This document shows, one piece after another, positions 39,026-48,022 of a stretch of DNA of 64,000 nt. The translations under genes and the position numbers were made by a program. Below the pieces are notes generated by a model. That model did not search any database. It saw only the letters and a program-made list of their open reading frames with translations, and was not told where the DNA came from. The stretch lies in assembly GCF_020731415.2 (NCBI RefSeq), contig NZ_CP088273.1, forward strand, positions 2,423,001-2,487,000, read 5' to 3'. Source of the stretch: Phyllobacterium sp. T1293. GTDB lineage: Bacteria > Pseudomonadota > Alphaproteobacteria > Rhizobiales > Rhizobiaceae. The stretch's first letter is position 1; every line of letters begins with the position of its first letter.

Positions 39026-40072
39026 TCAGTTCGAAACCAGAACGCGGATAGAAAAGACGTCGATCGCCTTGCCGGTACGGGCAATATCCGAGTTGATCTT
39101 GATGAAACCGCCAGCAGCGGGCTTTTTGCCTTCAGGGAATTGCAACTCGAACAGATATTCATTGCTCGCATCGGTGACATCGTAGCGCTTGCGTCCGCAA
39201 TCACCGAGCGTACCGAAATCGCAGCTCACAGCCATTTGTGTGGCGGAGCCGTCCTCGGCTTTGGCGATAATGTCAAAGATGGCGTGCTTTCCCGCCAGTT
39301 GCTGAAGCACACCCTGCCCGACCTGGAAGGTAATATCATCATTCTCGCCGGGTGACTTGATCCGCACGAACTTCTGCACATTGTCGCCTGCAACGCTGGC
39401 TGTCGCCCGGCCTGCCATCGAAACACGGGTCATATCAGCCGGATCGAAAATCGAAATCCAGCTGCCATCCGCGGAAAGTTGCCCTTCCTTCATCGGCTCA
39501 TGGCTGCCCACAGCAGGGCCACCGCTCGATGCTGGCGGTGTGCTACCAGATGGCTTCGAATTGATCAGGCCCGATGCAACAAGCCACAGCAAACCGATTG
39601 CAACCAGCAGTATCGCAAAAATGATGATGAATTTGGTAAGACCACGCGCCTTCTGATGTTCACGTGTCTTCTTCACCCGCGGCTGATTATAGGCAGGACG
39701 GTAATTATCAGCGCGGTTGTTATCTGTAGGGCCAAGATCGGAATCGAGCGATGCATCCATGGATGGCTCAACGCGGCCAGATGCCGCCTGTCGCCGCTGC
39801 GCAGGCTCTGGCGAAATGGATGGCTCGCGCCGCTCCACAACGGGCTCCGGCGCGCCGCGCGAAGGGTTGCGGGCTTCACCTTCAATGCGGGTAATTGCGG
39901 CTTTCAGGCGTTCGCGACGTTCCTCGCGCTCTGCTTCATCGAGCGCACCATTGGCGGTCAGGGAGCGTTCGTGCGCTGTCCACGCCGATTCGTAAATCTT
40001 CTGGCGAACGGCAGGATTACTCACATCCGCTTTGGCGAAAGCATTCCGGATGGCTTGTTCAATCGCTTCCAA
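39026..40072 (-). CDS. Single-pass membrane protein of unknown function
   Basis: 348 residues. The cytosolic N-terminus (about 1-145) is charged and helical, with a conserved-looking IRNAFAKADVSNPAVRQKIY start and a disordered Pro/Arg-rich stretch. One membrane helix follows (FIIIFAILLVAIGLLWLVAS), then a periplasmic beta-rich domain of about 170 residues (SWISIFDPADMTRVSM, NDDITFQVGQGVL, AVSCDFGTLGDCGRKRYDVT) with two Cys. It resembles a Rhizobiales-specific envelope protein. The likely start is TTG 40072 with AAGGGG about 11 bases upstream; no ATG is nearby. It is co-transcribed with the methyltransferase. Confidence 0.7.
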   Translation of the reverse strand: MEAIEQAIRNAFAKADVSNPAVRQKIYESAWTAHERSLTANGALDEAEREERRERLKAAITRIEGEARNPSRGAPEPVVERREPSISPEPAQRRQAASGRVEPSMDASLDSDLGPTDNNRADNYRPAYNQPRVKKTREHQKARGLTKFIIIFAILLVAIGLLWLVASGLINSKPSGSTPPASSGGPAVGSHEPMKEGQLSADGSWISIFDPADMTRVSMAGRATASVAGDNVQKFVRIKSPGENDDITFQVGQGVLQQLAGKHAIFDIIAKAEDGSATQMAVSCDFGTLGDCGRKRYDVTDASNEYLFELQFPEGKKPAAGGFIKINSDIARTGKAIDVFSIRVLVSN

Positions 40073-40112
40073 CTGGACGATTTCCCCTTCAAAGCAGCTC
40101 GTATGACCGGGC

Positions 40113-40189
40113 TAGTGGAACGAATTTGACATTCGCGACCCATTTGACATCACCCGGAATATGCGAATGTCAAATTCAAAGTTCCACTA
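40113..40189. repeat. Palindromic hairpin repeat, copy 1
   Basis: A 77-base element bounded by TAGTGGAAC and its complement. The arms GAATTTGACATTCGC and GCGAATGTCAAATTC pair almost perfectly, with a three-base bulge. Read in reverse complement it aligns end to end with the element at 40205-40279, with matching changes on both arms. Confidence 0.85.
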
Positions 40190-40204
40190 GAATCATAGAC
40201 TTGA

Positions 40205-40279
40205 TAGTGGTCCTTTGATCCTGGCATTTGCCTTGCTGGTTCGTATCAAAGGGTTGCAAATGCCAGAATCGGACCACTA
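40205..40279. repeat. Palindromic hairpin repeat, copy 2
   Basis: A 75-base element bounded by TAGTGGTCC and GGACCACTA. Inner arms TGGCATTTGC and GCAAATGCCA pair. It is a diverged, inverted copy of the element at 40113-40189; several arm positions differ between copies while pairing is kept. It lies in the same convergent gap upstream of the envelope protein gene and downstream of the ABC operon. Confidence 0.85.
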
Positions 40280-40367
40280 CGCATAGACGATTTAACTGCT
40301 TATTCAAGACTACCGCGGCGCAATGATGGCGGTTTTCGTCCTAAGTGATGCTCATTTCAAACAAGTC

Positions 40368-40402
40368 TCACCCGGCAGCTGTGTGAGCGCGTTGCCGGGT
40401 GA
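40368..40402. terminator. Hairpin at the end of the amino-acid ABC operon
   Basis: TCACCCGGCA (40368-40377) and TGCCGGGTGA (40393-40402) pair perfectly across a 15-base loop, 8 bases beyond the ATPase stop codon. The T-content downstream on the minus strand is modest, so termination strength is uncertain. Confidence 0.65.
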
Positions 40403-40409
40403 ACAATAT

Positions 40410-41207
40410 TCAGATGAAGCGGCTGAGAAATGCCCGTGTGCGCGGATGTTGCGGATTGCCGAGAACATCTTCGGGTTTGCCCTGTTCGACGATATAGCCA
40501 CCATCCATGAAGACCACCCGGTCAGCAGCCTCCCGCGCAAATCCGATTTCGTGGGTGACAACGATCATGGTAAGCCCCTGATCAGCGAGATCACGCATGG
40601 TCGCCAGCACCTCGCCGACAAGCTCCGGGTCAAGTGCCGAGGTCGGTTCATCGAATAACATCAGCTTCGGCCTGATCGCCAAGGCTCTTGCAATGGCGAT
40701 GCGCTGTTGCTGTCCACCCGACAATTGCCGGGGATAGGCGTCCGCCTTGTGCGTGAGCCCGACGCGCGCCAGCAGTTCCATCGCCAGTTCGGTGGCCGCC
40801 TTGCGGCTTTGTTTGTGTACACCAATGGGTGCTTCGATGATGTTCTGCAGGGCAGTCATGTGCGGATAGAGATTGAACTGCTGGAACACCATCCCGATCT
40901 GCCGCCGCTGGACAGCGATAGCCCGTGCAGGAAGTTTGTTGAGGCGTCCATTGCGCAGGGAATAGCCGATCTGTTCGCCAGCAACGACAATCGAGCCCCG
41001 GTTGATCGTTTCCAGATGATTGATACAGCGCAGAAAGGTCGATTTACCTGAACCGGAAGGACCGAGAACAACCACAACCTCACCCGGAGCGACGTCAAGA
41101 TCGATCCCCTTCAACACCTCCACGTCGCCGAAGGACTTGTGGACATTGCGGGCCCGCACCAGTGCATCGCCGGGTTCTGTGCCATTCATTGAAAATTGCG
41201 CAGTCAT
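40410..41207 (-). CDS. Amino-acid-type ABC transporter ATP-binding protein
   Basis: 265 residues of the polar amino acid (PAAT/HisP-GlnQ) ABC ATPase group. It has Walker [20 protein letters not shown], the Q-loop [18 protein letters not shown], the signature [20 protein letters not shown], Walker [17 protein letters not shown], and the switch His in [11 protein letters not shown]. Its ATG overlaps the permease stop (ATGA), so it is coupled. Last gene of a five-gene operon and probably the motor for the permease and binding protein just upstream. Confidence 0.95.
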   Translation of the reverse strand: MTAQFSMNGTEPGDALVRARNVHKSFGDVEVLKGIDLDVAPGEVVVVLGPSGSGKSTFLRCINHLETINRGSIVVAGEQIGYSLRNGRLNKLPARAIAVQRRQIGMVFQQFNLYPHMTALQNIIEAPIGVHKQSRKAATELAMELLARVGLTHKADAYPRQLSGGQQQRIAIARALAIRPKLMLFDEPTSALDPELVGEVLATMRDLADQGLTMIVVTHEIGFAREAADRVVFMDGGYIVEQGKPEDVLGNPQHPRTRAFLSRFI

Positions 41208-42172
41208 TTGCTCATCTCCTGCGACAGGGCTGGAACGGCTTCTGCAGCAACGGCAACAACCTTTTCCTGCTTCTTTATGGTGGAAGAACCGCGTTCACCG
41301 CGACCGTAATAGCGCTCGATGAAGCCCTGTCCGATATTGAGGATTGATGTGATGAACAGATACCAGATCACGGCAACCATCAGCATCGGAATGACCTCGA
41401 AGGTTCGGTTGTAAACAGCCTGCACCGAGTAGAGCAGGTCAGCCATGGCAATAACGCTGACAAGCGATGTTGCCTTGATCATGCTGATCAACTGATTGCC
41501 TGTGGGCGGCACGATGGAGCGCATGGCTTGCGGAATAATGATACGCCGCAGCGCACGCGTGCGCGTCATGCCAAAAGCTTCGGTGGTTTCGATCTGGCCC
41601 TTGTCAACGGACAGAAGTCCACCGCGAATGATCTCGGCCATATAGGCAGCCTCGTTCAAGGCAAGCCCGGCAATAGCCGCGGTCATTGGCGTAATGAGGT
41701 CGTTGGTATTCCAGCTGGCCAGCGTCGGACCGAAGGGAATCGCAATGGAAATTTCCGGGAACAGCGTCGAAAGATTGTACCAGAAAATAAGCTGGACCAG
41801 CAGCGGTGTGCCGCGAAAGAACCAGATGTAAAGACCCGCAAGCGAGCTGGCGAGGCGGTCATTTGACATGCGGGCAATGGCAAGAATGAGCCCTATGACA
41901 ACGCCAATCGCCATGGCAACAACGGTCAGACCCAAGGTGACATAAAGGCCGCGCAAAACAGTCGCTTCGGTGAACCACTGAAACACAACAGGCCAACCGA
42001 AATTCTGATTATTGGCAATGATCCAGAGAAAGTTCGCGGCAACGAGAAGCGTTATGCCCCACAGCAGCCAGCGATCCGTGCGAAAAGGCCGATGCGCATT
42101 CGCCACATCGCGAAGTGCAGCCTCTGCATCGCCCGTTATGGGCGACGCCAGTGTTTGCGTGTTCTGGCTCAT
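41204..42172 (-). CDS. Amino-acid-type ABC transporter permease
   Basis: 322 residues. An N-terminal cytosolic extension of about 35 residues precedes a HisM/GlnP-type permease: membrane segments include [17 protein letters not shown] and [20 protein letters not shown], and the EAA loop region is near [20 protein letters not shown] with [20 protein letters not shown] single permease suggests a homodimer. It overlaps both neighbours by ATGA. The long basic C-terminal tail after the last helix is unusual but not unique. Confidence 0.93.
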   Translation of the reverse strand: MSQNTQTLASPITGDAEAALRDVANAHRPFRTDRWLLWGITLLVAANFLWIIANNQNFGWPVVFQWFTEATVLRGLYVTLGLTVVAMAIGVVIGLILAIARMSNDRLASSLAGLYIWFFRGTPLLVQLIFWYNLSTLFPEISIAIPFGPTLASWNTNDLITPMTAAIAGLALNEAAYMAEIIRGGLLSVDKGQIETTEAFGMTRTRALRRIIIPQAMRSIVPPTGNQLISMIKATSLVSVIAMADLLYSVQAVYNRTFEVIPMLMVAVIWYLFITSILNIGQGFIERYYGRGERGSSTIKKQEKVVAVAAEAVPALSQEMSK

Positions 42173-43065
42173 TTTGCAGCTTTACCGGCGAGATTGATCC
42201 CCGGCTCCTTCAACATGTTCTTCTCAAGGCCCCACTTCTTCAAAATGGCGGCATAGGTGCCATTATCCATCAGGGTCTTGATGCTTTCCACCAGTATGGG
42301 GCCAAGTGGCGAACCCTTGGCGACCACCGCTCCCTGAAAAATATCGTCAAAGCCGTTCTTCAGGCCCGTGCCTGTCAATTCGAGCTGACCATTGGCCTGC
42401 TCGACGAAATAGATCAGCGGGGCCTGCGAGGAGAAGAAGGCGTCGGAACGCTTGGAGCGAACAGCCAGAATAGAAGTCGGCTGGTCAGTAAAGGACTGGA
42501 CTTCGATAGCTGGTTTGCTGTCCTTCAGGCATTTTTCTGCCTGTTCCTTGATGACTTTTTCAGCCGAACCGCCAGCCATGACGGCAATACGGCTACCGCA
42601 GGTGTTGTCCAGCGAAGTAATGCCCTTGGGGTTGCCCTTCTGCACGGCGAACACCACGAACTCCTGTACGTAGTCAACGAAATCATTGGCAGCCTGACGC
42701 GATGGATAATCACCAACCGGCCCCATGGCGAACTGGTACCGCCCGGAATTGACGCCGCTCAGGAGTGCGGGAAGACCACTGACCGTCGCATGTTTGATCC
42801 CGACGCCCCACAATTCACCGACAGCCTTGGTCAAATCGGCGCTGGCACCCTCCATCTCTGTATTGCCGGTGACAATCTCATAGGGCGGAAAGGAACCATT
42901 GTTAACGGAAGTGATGCTGCCAGCCTTGCGGATTTCCTCCGGCAACTTGGCGCGAAGCGCCTCATTGATAGTCTGTTTGGCAATAGCCACCTCCGCAGCC
43001 ATTGCAGGTGCAGCGAACAGAGTTGCCGCAAACAATGCAGTATAGGTCAGGTGTTTGAATTTCAT
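42169..43065 (-). CDS. ABC transporter substrate-binding protein, family 3
   Basis: About 298 residues with a signal peptide (FKHLTYTALFAATLFAAPAM, cleavage near AMAAE). The SBP_bac_3 fold shows SVNNGSFPPYEIVTGNTEME, GASADLTKAVGELWGVGI, NTCGSRIAVMAGGSAEKVI and AFFSSQAPLIYFVEQ. It binds the imported solute in the periplasm, probably an amino acid or related amide given the hydrolase in the operon. ATG 43065 follows AGGGGAACG at good distance; the upstream frame to 43179 overlaps the hydrolase gene. Its stop overlaps the permease start. Confidence 0.93.
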   Translation of the reverse strand: MKFKHLTYTALFAATLFAAPAMAAEVAIAKQTINEALRAKLPEEIRKAGSITSVNNGSFPPYEIVTGNTEMEGASADLTKAVGELWGVGIKHATVSGLPALLSGVNSGRYQFAMGPVGDYPSRQAANDFVDYVQEFVVFAVQKGNPKGITSLDNTCGSRIAVMAGGSAEKVIKEQAEKCLKDSKPAIEVQSFTDQPTSILAVRSKRSDAFFSSQAPLIYFVEQANGQLELTGTGLKNGFDDIFQGAVVAKGSPLGPILVESIKTLMDNGTYAAILKKWGLEKNMLKEPGINLAGKAAK

Positions 43066-43105
43066 TGTCGTTCCCCTTTTTATTATCTTTGAATGGGTAT
43101 GGTGT

Positions 43106-43906
43106 TCAGTTGGCCGCATCGGCCAGTTCAGGCCGGGCAAAGCGGCGATTGGCCAGAACCGGCAGGATCGCACGGGCATGGCTTATCCGCTTTGGATCAA
43201 TATCCGCGAAGATGAGTGACGGGCCTTCCCCTGCCCGCACAACGGCCACACCCAGCGGGTCGACCACCATGCTCGCACCGATATTGCGCTCGCCGCACTC
43301 GCCGACGGCGACGATATAGCAGGTGTTTTCCAGCGCCCGCGCCGTCACCAGCACCTCCCAATGGGCCTCCTTGCCGGGGCCTTTGACCCATGCGGCTGGC
43401 AGAATCAGCACATCGGCACCATCAACCGCATGACGGCGAGCCAGTTCAGGAAAGCGCAAATCATAACAGGTCATGAGGCCTAGTTTGAGCCCTGCGATTT
43501 CGATCAAGCCCGGGATTTCACCGCCCGGCTGCACATTGGTCGATTCCTTGGCGGCAAAAGCGTCATAAAGATGAAGCTTCAGATATTGCGCGACGATCTC
43601 GCCGCCGCGAATTGTCACCAGATTATTGAAGACGCGCTGACCACCGGTTGGCACATGTATGCACATCATCACAGTCATATCGCTGTTCCGGCTTTCCGCC
43701 AGCAACTGGGTCATGAACGGACCATCCAGCGGCTGCGCCGTTTTGAGCACAATATCGGGATCAGTTATGTCGCGGGCAAGAATACCTTCCGGCAATACCA
43801 GAAGATCAGCACCACCAGCATGGGCGTCACGCATCAGCTGCGTGCAGATATCGGCATTTTCCTGCCAGACCTTGCTTACGGCGAACTGCCCCAGCGCGAC
43901 CCTCAT
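43106..43906 (-). CDS. Nitrilase-superfamily carbon-nitrogen hydrolase
   Basis: 266 residues with the Glu-Lys-Cys triad of the nitrilase superfamily: Glu in LLVLPEGILA, Lys in VAQYLKLHLYDAF, and Cys in LGLMTCYDLRFPELARR. A second Glu lies in KEAHWEVLVTARALEN. This branch includes deaminated glutathione amidase and omega-amidase-like enzymes that hydrolyse amides. Its start overlaps the stop of the upstream gene (ATGA) and it precedes an amino-acid-type importer, so it may process the imported compound. The exact substrate is unknown. Confidence 0.9.
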   Translation of the reverse strand: MRVALGQFAVSKVWQENADICTQLMRDAHAGGADLLVLPEGILARDITDPDIVLKTAQPLDGPFMTQLLAESRNSDMTVMMCIHVPTGGQRVFNNLVTIRGGEIVAQYLKLHLYDAFAAKESTNVQPGGEIPGLIEIAGLKLGLMTCYDLRFPELARRHAVDGADVLILPAAWVKGPGKEAHWEVLVTARALENTCYIVAVGECGERNIGASMVVDPLGVAVVRAGEGPSLIFADIDPKRISHARAILPVLANRRFARPELADAAN

Positions 43907-44898
43907 GCCGGAACTCCCGCATGGCTGGTTGCGCCAGATGACTGGCTAGTTTGATGTGGAAAAAGATCGGTGGGCGACAGAAGCATTGGTGTCAGTCCTT
44001 GCAGGTGCAGTTGTTCGGCAAAATCTGCGATCATCCGTTCATTGGCGGCAAAACCGCTATCGTTCCAGCTGGCGGGCAAATCTCGCGCAACATGACCGAG
44101 TTCGTCGATGATCCACGGCGTGGTGTCGGCATATTTGCGGCGTTTTTCCAGCCAGACGCGCTGGGATTCATCAAGCAGATTGCTCAGCTCTTCCGGCAGC
44201 CAGGGGTGTTCGGCGACAAAGGAGGCCTTGAGGCCCAGAAGGTGCATGCCGGGGATGTAACCAACTTCGTGGAAATAGGCGAGTTCTTCAGTGCGGAAAT
44301 CCGTCAGCACATGGCGGAATTTGGAATCAGGACCAAAAAAACCTTCCGGCATGAATGGCGTGAACACGGCGTCAAGTTCGCCGGTTTCCAGCAACTGCAT
44401 CATCGGGCGCTCGCCCGGCACCGCTTCAATACGACCGGGACGGCCAAAACCATCGAGCCTGTCGGTGATGGGATGCGCCTCTGTCAGTCGCCCGGCAAAC
44501 CAGAACGCGTCCTCAATGCCGACACCCGCATGGGAGAGCGCAGCGCGGGTCCATGTGTTGCCCGAGTCGCGCCAGCCGGTGACGCCGATCTTCTTGCCTG
44601 CCAGATGCTCAAGCCGGGTAATCGGATTGTTTTTCGCCGTGATGACACAGCGATGGCGGAAACCGCGCATGACGAAATTTGGAACACCAATAACATCCGT
44701 CTCACCAGTGGCCCGCCCAGATGCGTAGCGGCTGAACGACATTTCGGCGGCATCATGATGCGGATCAGCCGCAACATTACCGACAAGCGTGCCAACGCGG
44801 TCGACTTTGACATCAAGCCTGTCCGAAGTGACATCCCCCAACGCCAATGGCGTATAATAATCCCAATCGCGAACGGCCAATCGAACAGTGATACGCAA
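43903..44898 (-). CDS. ABC substrate-binding / 4,5-dihydroxyphthalate decarboxylase-like protein
   Basis: 331 residues of the NMT1/THI5-like periplasmic-binding fold, most like proteins named 4,5-dihydroxyphthalate decarboxylase. Visible features are FSRYASGRATGETDVIGVPN, LAGKKIGVTGWRDSGNTW, ELDAVFTPFMPEGFFG and the C-terminal WLPEELSNLLDESQRVW. No signal peptide is present, which argues for a cytosolic enzyme or binding protein rather than a transporter subunit. It is the first gene of the operon that runs on through the hydrolase and the ABC transporter, and is divergent from the MocR-type regulator. The reaction is not certain. Confidence 0.78.
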   Translation of the reverse strand: MRITVRLAVRDWDYYTPLALGDVTSDRLDVKVDRVGTLVGNVAADPHHDAAEMSFSRYASGRATGETDVIGVPNFVMRGFRHRCVITAKNNPITRLEHLAGKKIGVTGWRDSGNTWTRAALSHAGVGIEDAFWFAGRLTEAHPITDRLDGFGRPGRIEAVPGERPMMQLLETGELDAVFTPFMPEGFFGPDSKFRHVLTDFRTEELAYFHEVGYIPGMHLLGLKASFVAEHPWLPEELSNLLDESQRVWLEKRRKYADTTPWIIDELGHVARDLPASWNDSGFAANERMIADFAEQLHLQGLTPMLLSPTDLFPHQTSQSSGATSHAGVPA

Positions 44899-44938
44899 GA
44901 CATTTCCTCATTGCATTTTCGGTTTTCATGAGGGAAGC

Positions 44939-44988
44939 TAAATGTTCATTATTGACTGATCAAATTCTTTTACGTTACTGAACATTTA
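44939..44988. promoter_or_regulatory. Inverted repeat in the divergent promoter of the MocR-regulated operon
   Basis: TAAATGTTCA (44939-44948) and TGAACATTTA (44979-44988) are perfect 10-base inverted copies separated by 30 bases. They lie in the only intergenic space between the regulator and its divergent operon. The arrangement fits an operator for the adjacent MocR-type regulator. Confidence 0.65.
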
Positions 44989-45002
44989 AAAGAGGGACAG
45001 AA

Positions 45003-46343
45003 ATGAGCGAATTGGCCTCCGTTCAGTGGTTTGCCGAGAAATTGAGTGACCGAACGATGCGCGGCATCGCCGTTGAGACCAGCGCGCTGATCCGCGCTGG
45101 GGCCATACCCGTGGGCACCAAACTGCCTGCTATCCGCGACCTCGCCTACACACTCGGCGTCAGCCCGGCCACGGTCTCGGAAGCCTGGAGCGAATTGCGG
45201 CGGCAGAAGATCATCACCGGGCGCGGGCGCAACGGCACATGGGTCAGCGGCGACCGCATCGCGCCAAAGCCCCTGCGGCTGGCCAGTTCAGGCGATTACG
45301 GCGATGGCGTGCTCAACCTTGCCATCGCATCCCCCGATGTCAGGCTGCTTCCGCCATTGGCAGAAGCATTGCAACATGGAGCGACAGCAGAAGCACTCAA
45401 CAGCTATGAGCGCGTCCCCATCCTTCCCGAATTGCAGGCTGCCGTTGCACCAAACTGGCCCTATAAACCGGAGGCATTTCTTGCCACCAATGGCGGCTAC
45501 AATGCGGTCTATGCGCTTTTGCACGCGCTCGTTATGCCGGGGTCATTCGTGGCGATTGAAGAGCCGACCGCTCTTCGGCTTCTCGATATTCTTGAGGACC
45601 TCGGCGCTTACATACTGCCCGTCGCATGCGATGAAAACGGGCCATTACCGGAGGCTCTTGCCGAGGTTCTCATGCGCAAGCCCGCCGCTTTCCTCTTCCA
45701 GCCACGCACCCATGCGGTAACAGGGCGCGGTGTCAGCCATGACAGATTTGCCGCGCTTGGCGATGTGCTTGCCGACAGTGACACGCTTATTATCGAAGAT
45801 GACGGTGTAGGCGATATCTCGTCTCTGCCCCCGATCAGTCTGGGCGATCGTTTTCCGGGCCGGGTGATCCATATTGTCTCCTACTCGAAATCACTCGGTC
45901 CCGATCTGCGGCTTGCGGTTCTCTCAAGCTCGACGCGGATTGTCGAACAGATTCAATCTTACCGCAGTTTCAGTGCGGGCTGGACCAGCCGTGTGCTGCA
46001 ATCAGCCGTTGCGTTCCTTATCAATGATGACGCAACGCAGGCGAGCTTGCAGCGGGCAAAGGCGATCTATCGGCAACGGCGCGATGGGCTGATGCAGGCG
46101 CTGCGGGAACGCAGTGTTCATCTGGCGGGGGGCGAAGGGTTCAGCCTGTGGGTTCCCGTTGCATCGGAGCAGTTTGCGCTGGTAACACTTGCCGCACGAG
46201 GCATCGCTGTCGGCATCGGCCGCAAATATGTGGTGAACCCGTCACCCCATATCCGCGTTGCCACCAGCATCTTGCGCGAGCGGCAGGATGAGGTTGCCGA
46301 TGCGATAGCCCTTGCGGTGAGGCACCCGGATCATCTTTACTGA
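45003..46343 (+). CDS. MocR-type GntR/aminotransferase transcriptional regulator
   Basis: 446 residues. The N-terminal GntR winged helix (about 20-80) has IPVGTKLPAIRDLAYTLGVS and PATVSEAWSELRRQKIITGR. The C-terminal part is a fold type I aminotransferase with YERVPILPELQAAV, NGGYNAVYALL, LIIEDDGVGDI and the PLP Lys in SYSKSLGPDLRLAV. Such regulators sense PLP or an amino compound. GAGGGACAG precedes ATG 45003. It is divergent from the ABC/hydrolase operon across a 104-base gap with an inverted repeat, so it very probably controls that operon. The aminotransferase domain may not be catalytic. Confidence 0.92.
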   Translation: MSELASVQWFAEKLSDRTMRGIAVETSALIRAGAIPVGTKLPAIRDLAYTLGVSPATVSEAWSELRRQKIITGRGRNGTWVSGDRIAPKPLRLASSGDYGDGVLNLAIASPDVRLLPPLAEALQHGATAEALNSYERVPILPELQAAVAPNWPYKPEAFLATNGGYNAVYALLHALVMPGSFVAIEEPTALRLLDILEDLGAYILPVACDENGPLPEALAEVLMRKPAAFLFQPRTHAVTGRGVSHDRFAALGDVLADSDTLIIEDDGVGDISSLPPISLGDRFPGRVIHIVSYSKSLGPDLRLAVLSSSTRIVEQIQSYRSFSAGWTSRVLQSAVAFLINDDATQASLQRAKAIYRQRRDGLMQALRERSVHLAGGEGFSLWVPVASEQFALVTLAARGIAVGIGRKYVVNPSPHIRVATSILRERQDEVADAIALAVRHPDHLY

Positions 46344-46436
46344 CGCTGGAGCGCGTCCGGTCACGTGGCTTTGATTACGCGGGAACATCAGCCACAACCT
46401 TTCGCTTGATCACGGCACGCGGTCTGCTAAAAAGAG

Positions 46437-46465
46437 TTACGTTTACGGAAACGTCAAAATTTGTT
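46437..46465. promoter_or_regulatory. Second copy of the LiuR-like operator, upstream of nitronate monooxygenase
   Basis: TTACGTTTACGGAAACGTCA, then AAATTTGT, is a diverged copy of the palindrome at 32416-32452 and carries the same ACGTTT/AAACGT half-sites around a central ACGG. It ends 17 bases before the nitronate monooxygenase start and overlaps the probable promoter or ribosome-site region. Confidence 0.72.
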
Positions 46466-46481
46466 CCATGGGAGGAAAAAC

Positions 46482-47444
46482 ATGGCATTGCCCGAAATCC
46501 TGACGAAGAAGCTGCGCATTCCTGTTGTTGGTGCACCGCTGTTCATCATTTCGCATCCAGCGCTTGTGCTGGCGCAATGCAAGGCCGGCGTTGTCGGCTC
46601 CTTCCCGGCCCTCAATGCCCGTCCCGAAGCTCAACTCGACGAATGGCTGGCCGAGATCACCGAGGGCCTGCGCGATCACGACACCAAGAACCCGGACCGT
46701 CCCGCCGCGCCCTTCGCCGTCAACCAGATCGTCCACCGCTCCAACAAGCGGCTGGAACATGATCTGTCGATGTGCGTGAAGTATAAGGTGCCGATTGTCA
46801 TTTCCTCCCTTGGCGCGGTGCCCGAAGTCAATGCGGCCATCCATTCCTATGGCGGGATCGTGCTGCATGACATTATCAACAACCGCCATGCCAATTCGGC
46901 CATCCGCAAGGGTGCGGACGGGCTGATTGCTGTTGCTGCCGGTGCTGGCGGCCATGCGGGGCCGCTTTCGCCCTTCGCGCTCATTCAGGAAATCCGCGAA
47001 TGGTTTGACGGGCCGCTGCTGCTCTCAGGCGCCATTGCTACCGGCAAAGCGGTGCTGGCGGCGCAGGCGATGGGCGCTGATCTTGCCTATATCGGCTCGC
47101 CCTTCATTGCGACGACCGAAGCGCGGGCTGTCGACGGCTATAAGCAGATGATTGTCGATTCCGCCTCGTCGGATATTGTCTATTCCAATTATTTCACCGG
47201 CATCCACGGCAATTATCTGAAGCCATCCATCACCAATTCTGGCATGGACCCGGATCACCTGCCGGAAGCCGATCCATCCAAGATGGATTTTGAAGCGGCA
47301 ACAACAGGCGCCAAGGCGTGGAAAGACATCTGGGGTTGCGGTCAGGGCATCGGTGCCATCAAGGAAATCGTCGGCGCTGGCGATCTCGTTGACAGGCTGG
47401 AGCGCGAATATCGCGAGGCCAAAGCCAAGCTTTGCGCCGCCTAG
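46482..47444 (+). CDS. Nitronate monooxygenase family FMN enzyme
   Basis: About 320 residues of the NMO/2-nitropropane dioxygenase TIM-barrel family. It has LRIPVVGAPLFIISHPALVL at the start, GVVGSFPALNAR, GAGGHAGPLSPFALIQEIR (flavin phosphate region with the catalytic His nearby) and GADLAYIGSPFIATTEA. The usual activity is oxidation of alkyl nitronates with FMN and oxygen, but many members may act on acyl-CoA or other substrates. ATG 46482 follows GGGAGG. The upstream operator is shared with the beta-oxidation operon, which suggests a role tied to acyl-CoA metabolism rather than nitroalkane defence. Confidence 0.92.
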   Translation: MALPEILTKKLRIPVVGAPLFIISHPALVLAQCKAGVVGSFPALNARPEAQLDEWLAEITEGLRDHDTKNPDRPAAPFAVNQIVHRSNKRLEHDLSMCVKYKVPIVISSLGAVPEVNAAIHSYGGIVLHDIINNRHANSAIRKGADGLIAVAAGAGGHAGPLSPFALIQEIREWFDGPLLLSGAIATGKAVLAAQAMGADLAYIGSPFIATTEARAVDGYKQMIVDSASSDIVYSNYFTGIHGNYLKPSITNSGMDPDHLPEADPSKMDFEAATTGAKAWKDIWGCGQGIGAIKEIVGAGDLVDRLEREYREAKAKLCAA

Positions 47445-47474
47445 AACATCCTACTGTCCATTGGGGGCGATGTT

Positions 47475-47993
47475 CTAACGCGGTGCATCCCTGTCGAGCG
47501 TGATCTGCATAAATGTCAGATCAAGCCATTTGCCGAATTTGGTTCCCACTTCAGGCATATGGCCAACGCTCTGAAAGCCCAATTTTTCATGCAGGCGGAT
47601 GGACGCTTCGTTGCCGGATTCAATTCCGGCAACCATCACATGCTTGCCAAGCGCGCGGGCCCTGTCGATCAGCGCCAGCATCAGCACCTTGCCAATGCCG
47701 CCGCCCCGCGCTGTTTTGTTGACATAAACCGAATGCTCTACCGTGTGGCGATAACCATCAAAGGTGCGCCAGTCGCCAAATGAGGCATAGCCGGTGACAT
47801 TGCCTGCCTCATCCACACTGACGAGCACCGGAAACCCCCTGGATTGCCTGTCCGCCATCCATGCCCTGCGGTTGGCAAGATCAACCTGCGTTTCGTTCCA
47901 GATCGCCAGTGTGTTCGCCACCGCATCATTATAAATTTCGAGAATGGCAGGTAGATCACCTTCACTGGCCTCACGCACAATCACAACTTGCAT
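47475..47993 (-). CDS. GNAT acetyltransferase, phosphinothricin/methionine sulfoximine type
   Basis: 172 residues. The PAT-type GNAT signature is clear: VREASEGDLPAILEIYNDAV, YASFGDWRTFDGYRHTVEHS, VYVNKTARGGGIGKVLMLAL (acetyl-CoA loop), and VMVAGIESGNEASIRLHEKL followed by GFQSVGHMPEVGTKFGKWLD. Chromosomal relatives acetylate phosphinothricin, methionine sulfoximine or sulfone. The start at ATG 47993 has GGAAGG immediately upstream, closer than usual. It is divergent from the XRE-cupin regulator by 30 bases, which may therefore control it. Confidence 0.9.
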   Translation of the reverse strand: MQVVIVREASEGDLPAILEIYNDAVANTLAIWNETQVDLANRRAWMADRQSRGFPVLVSVDEAGNVTGYASFGDWRTFDGYRHTVEHSVYVNKTARGGGIGKVLMLALIDRARALGKHVMVAGIESGNEASIRLHEKLGFQSVGHMPEVGTKFGKWLDLTFMQITLDRDAPR

Positions 47994-48022
47994 CCTTCCG
48001 GTCTGTCTACTATAGTTTCAAT

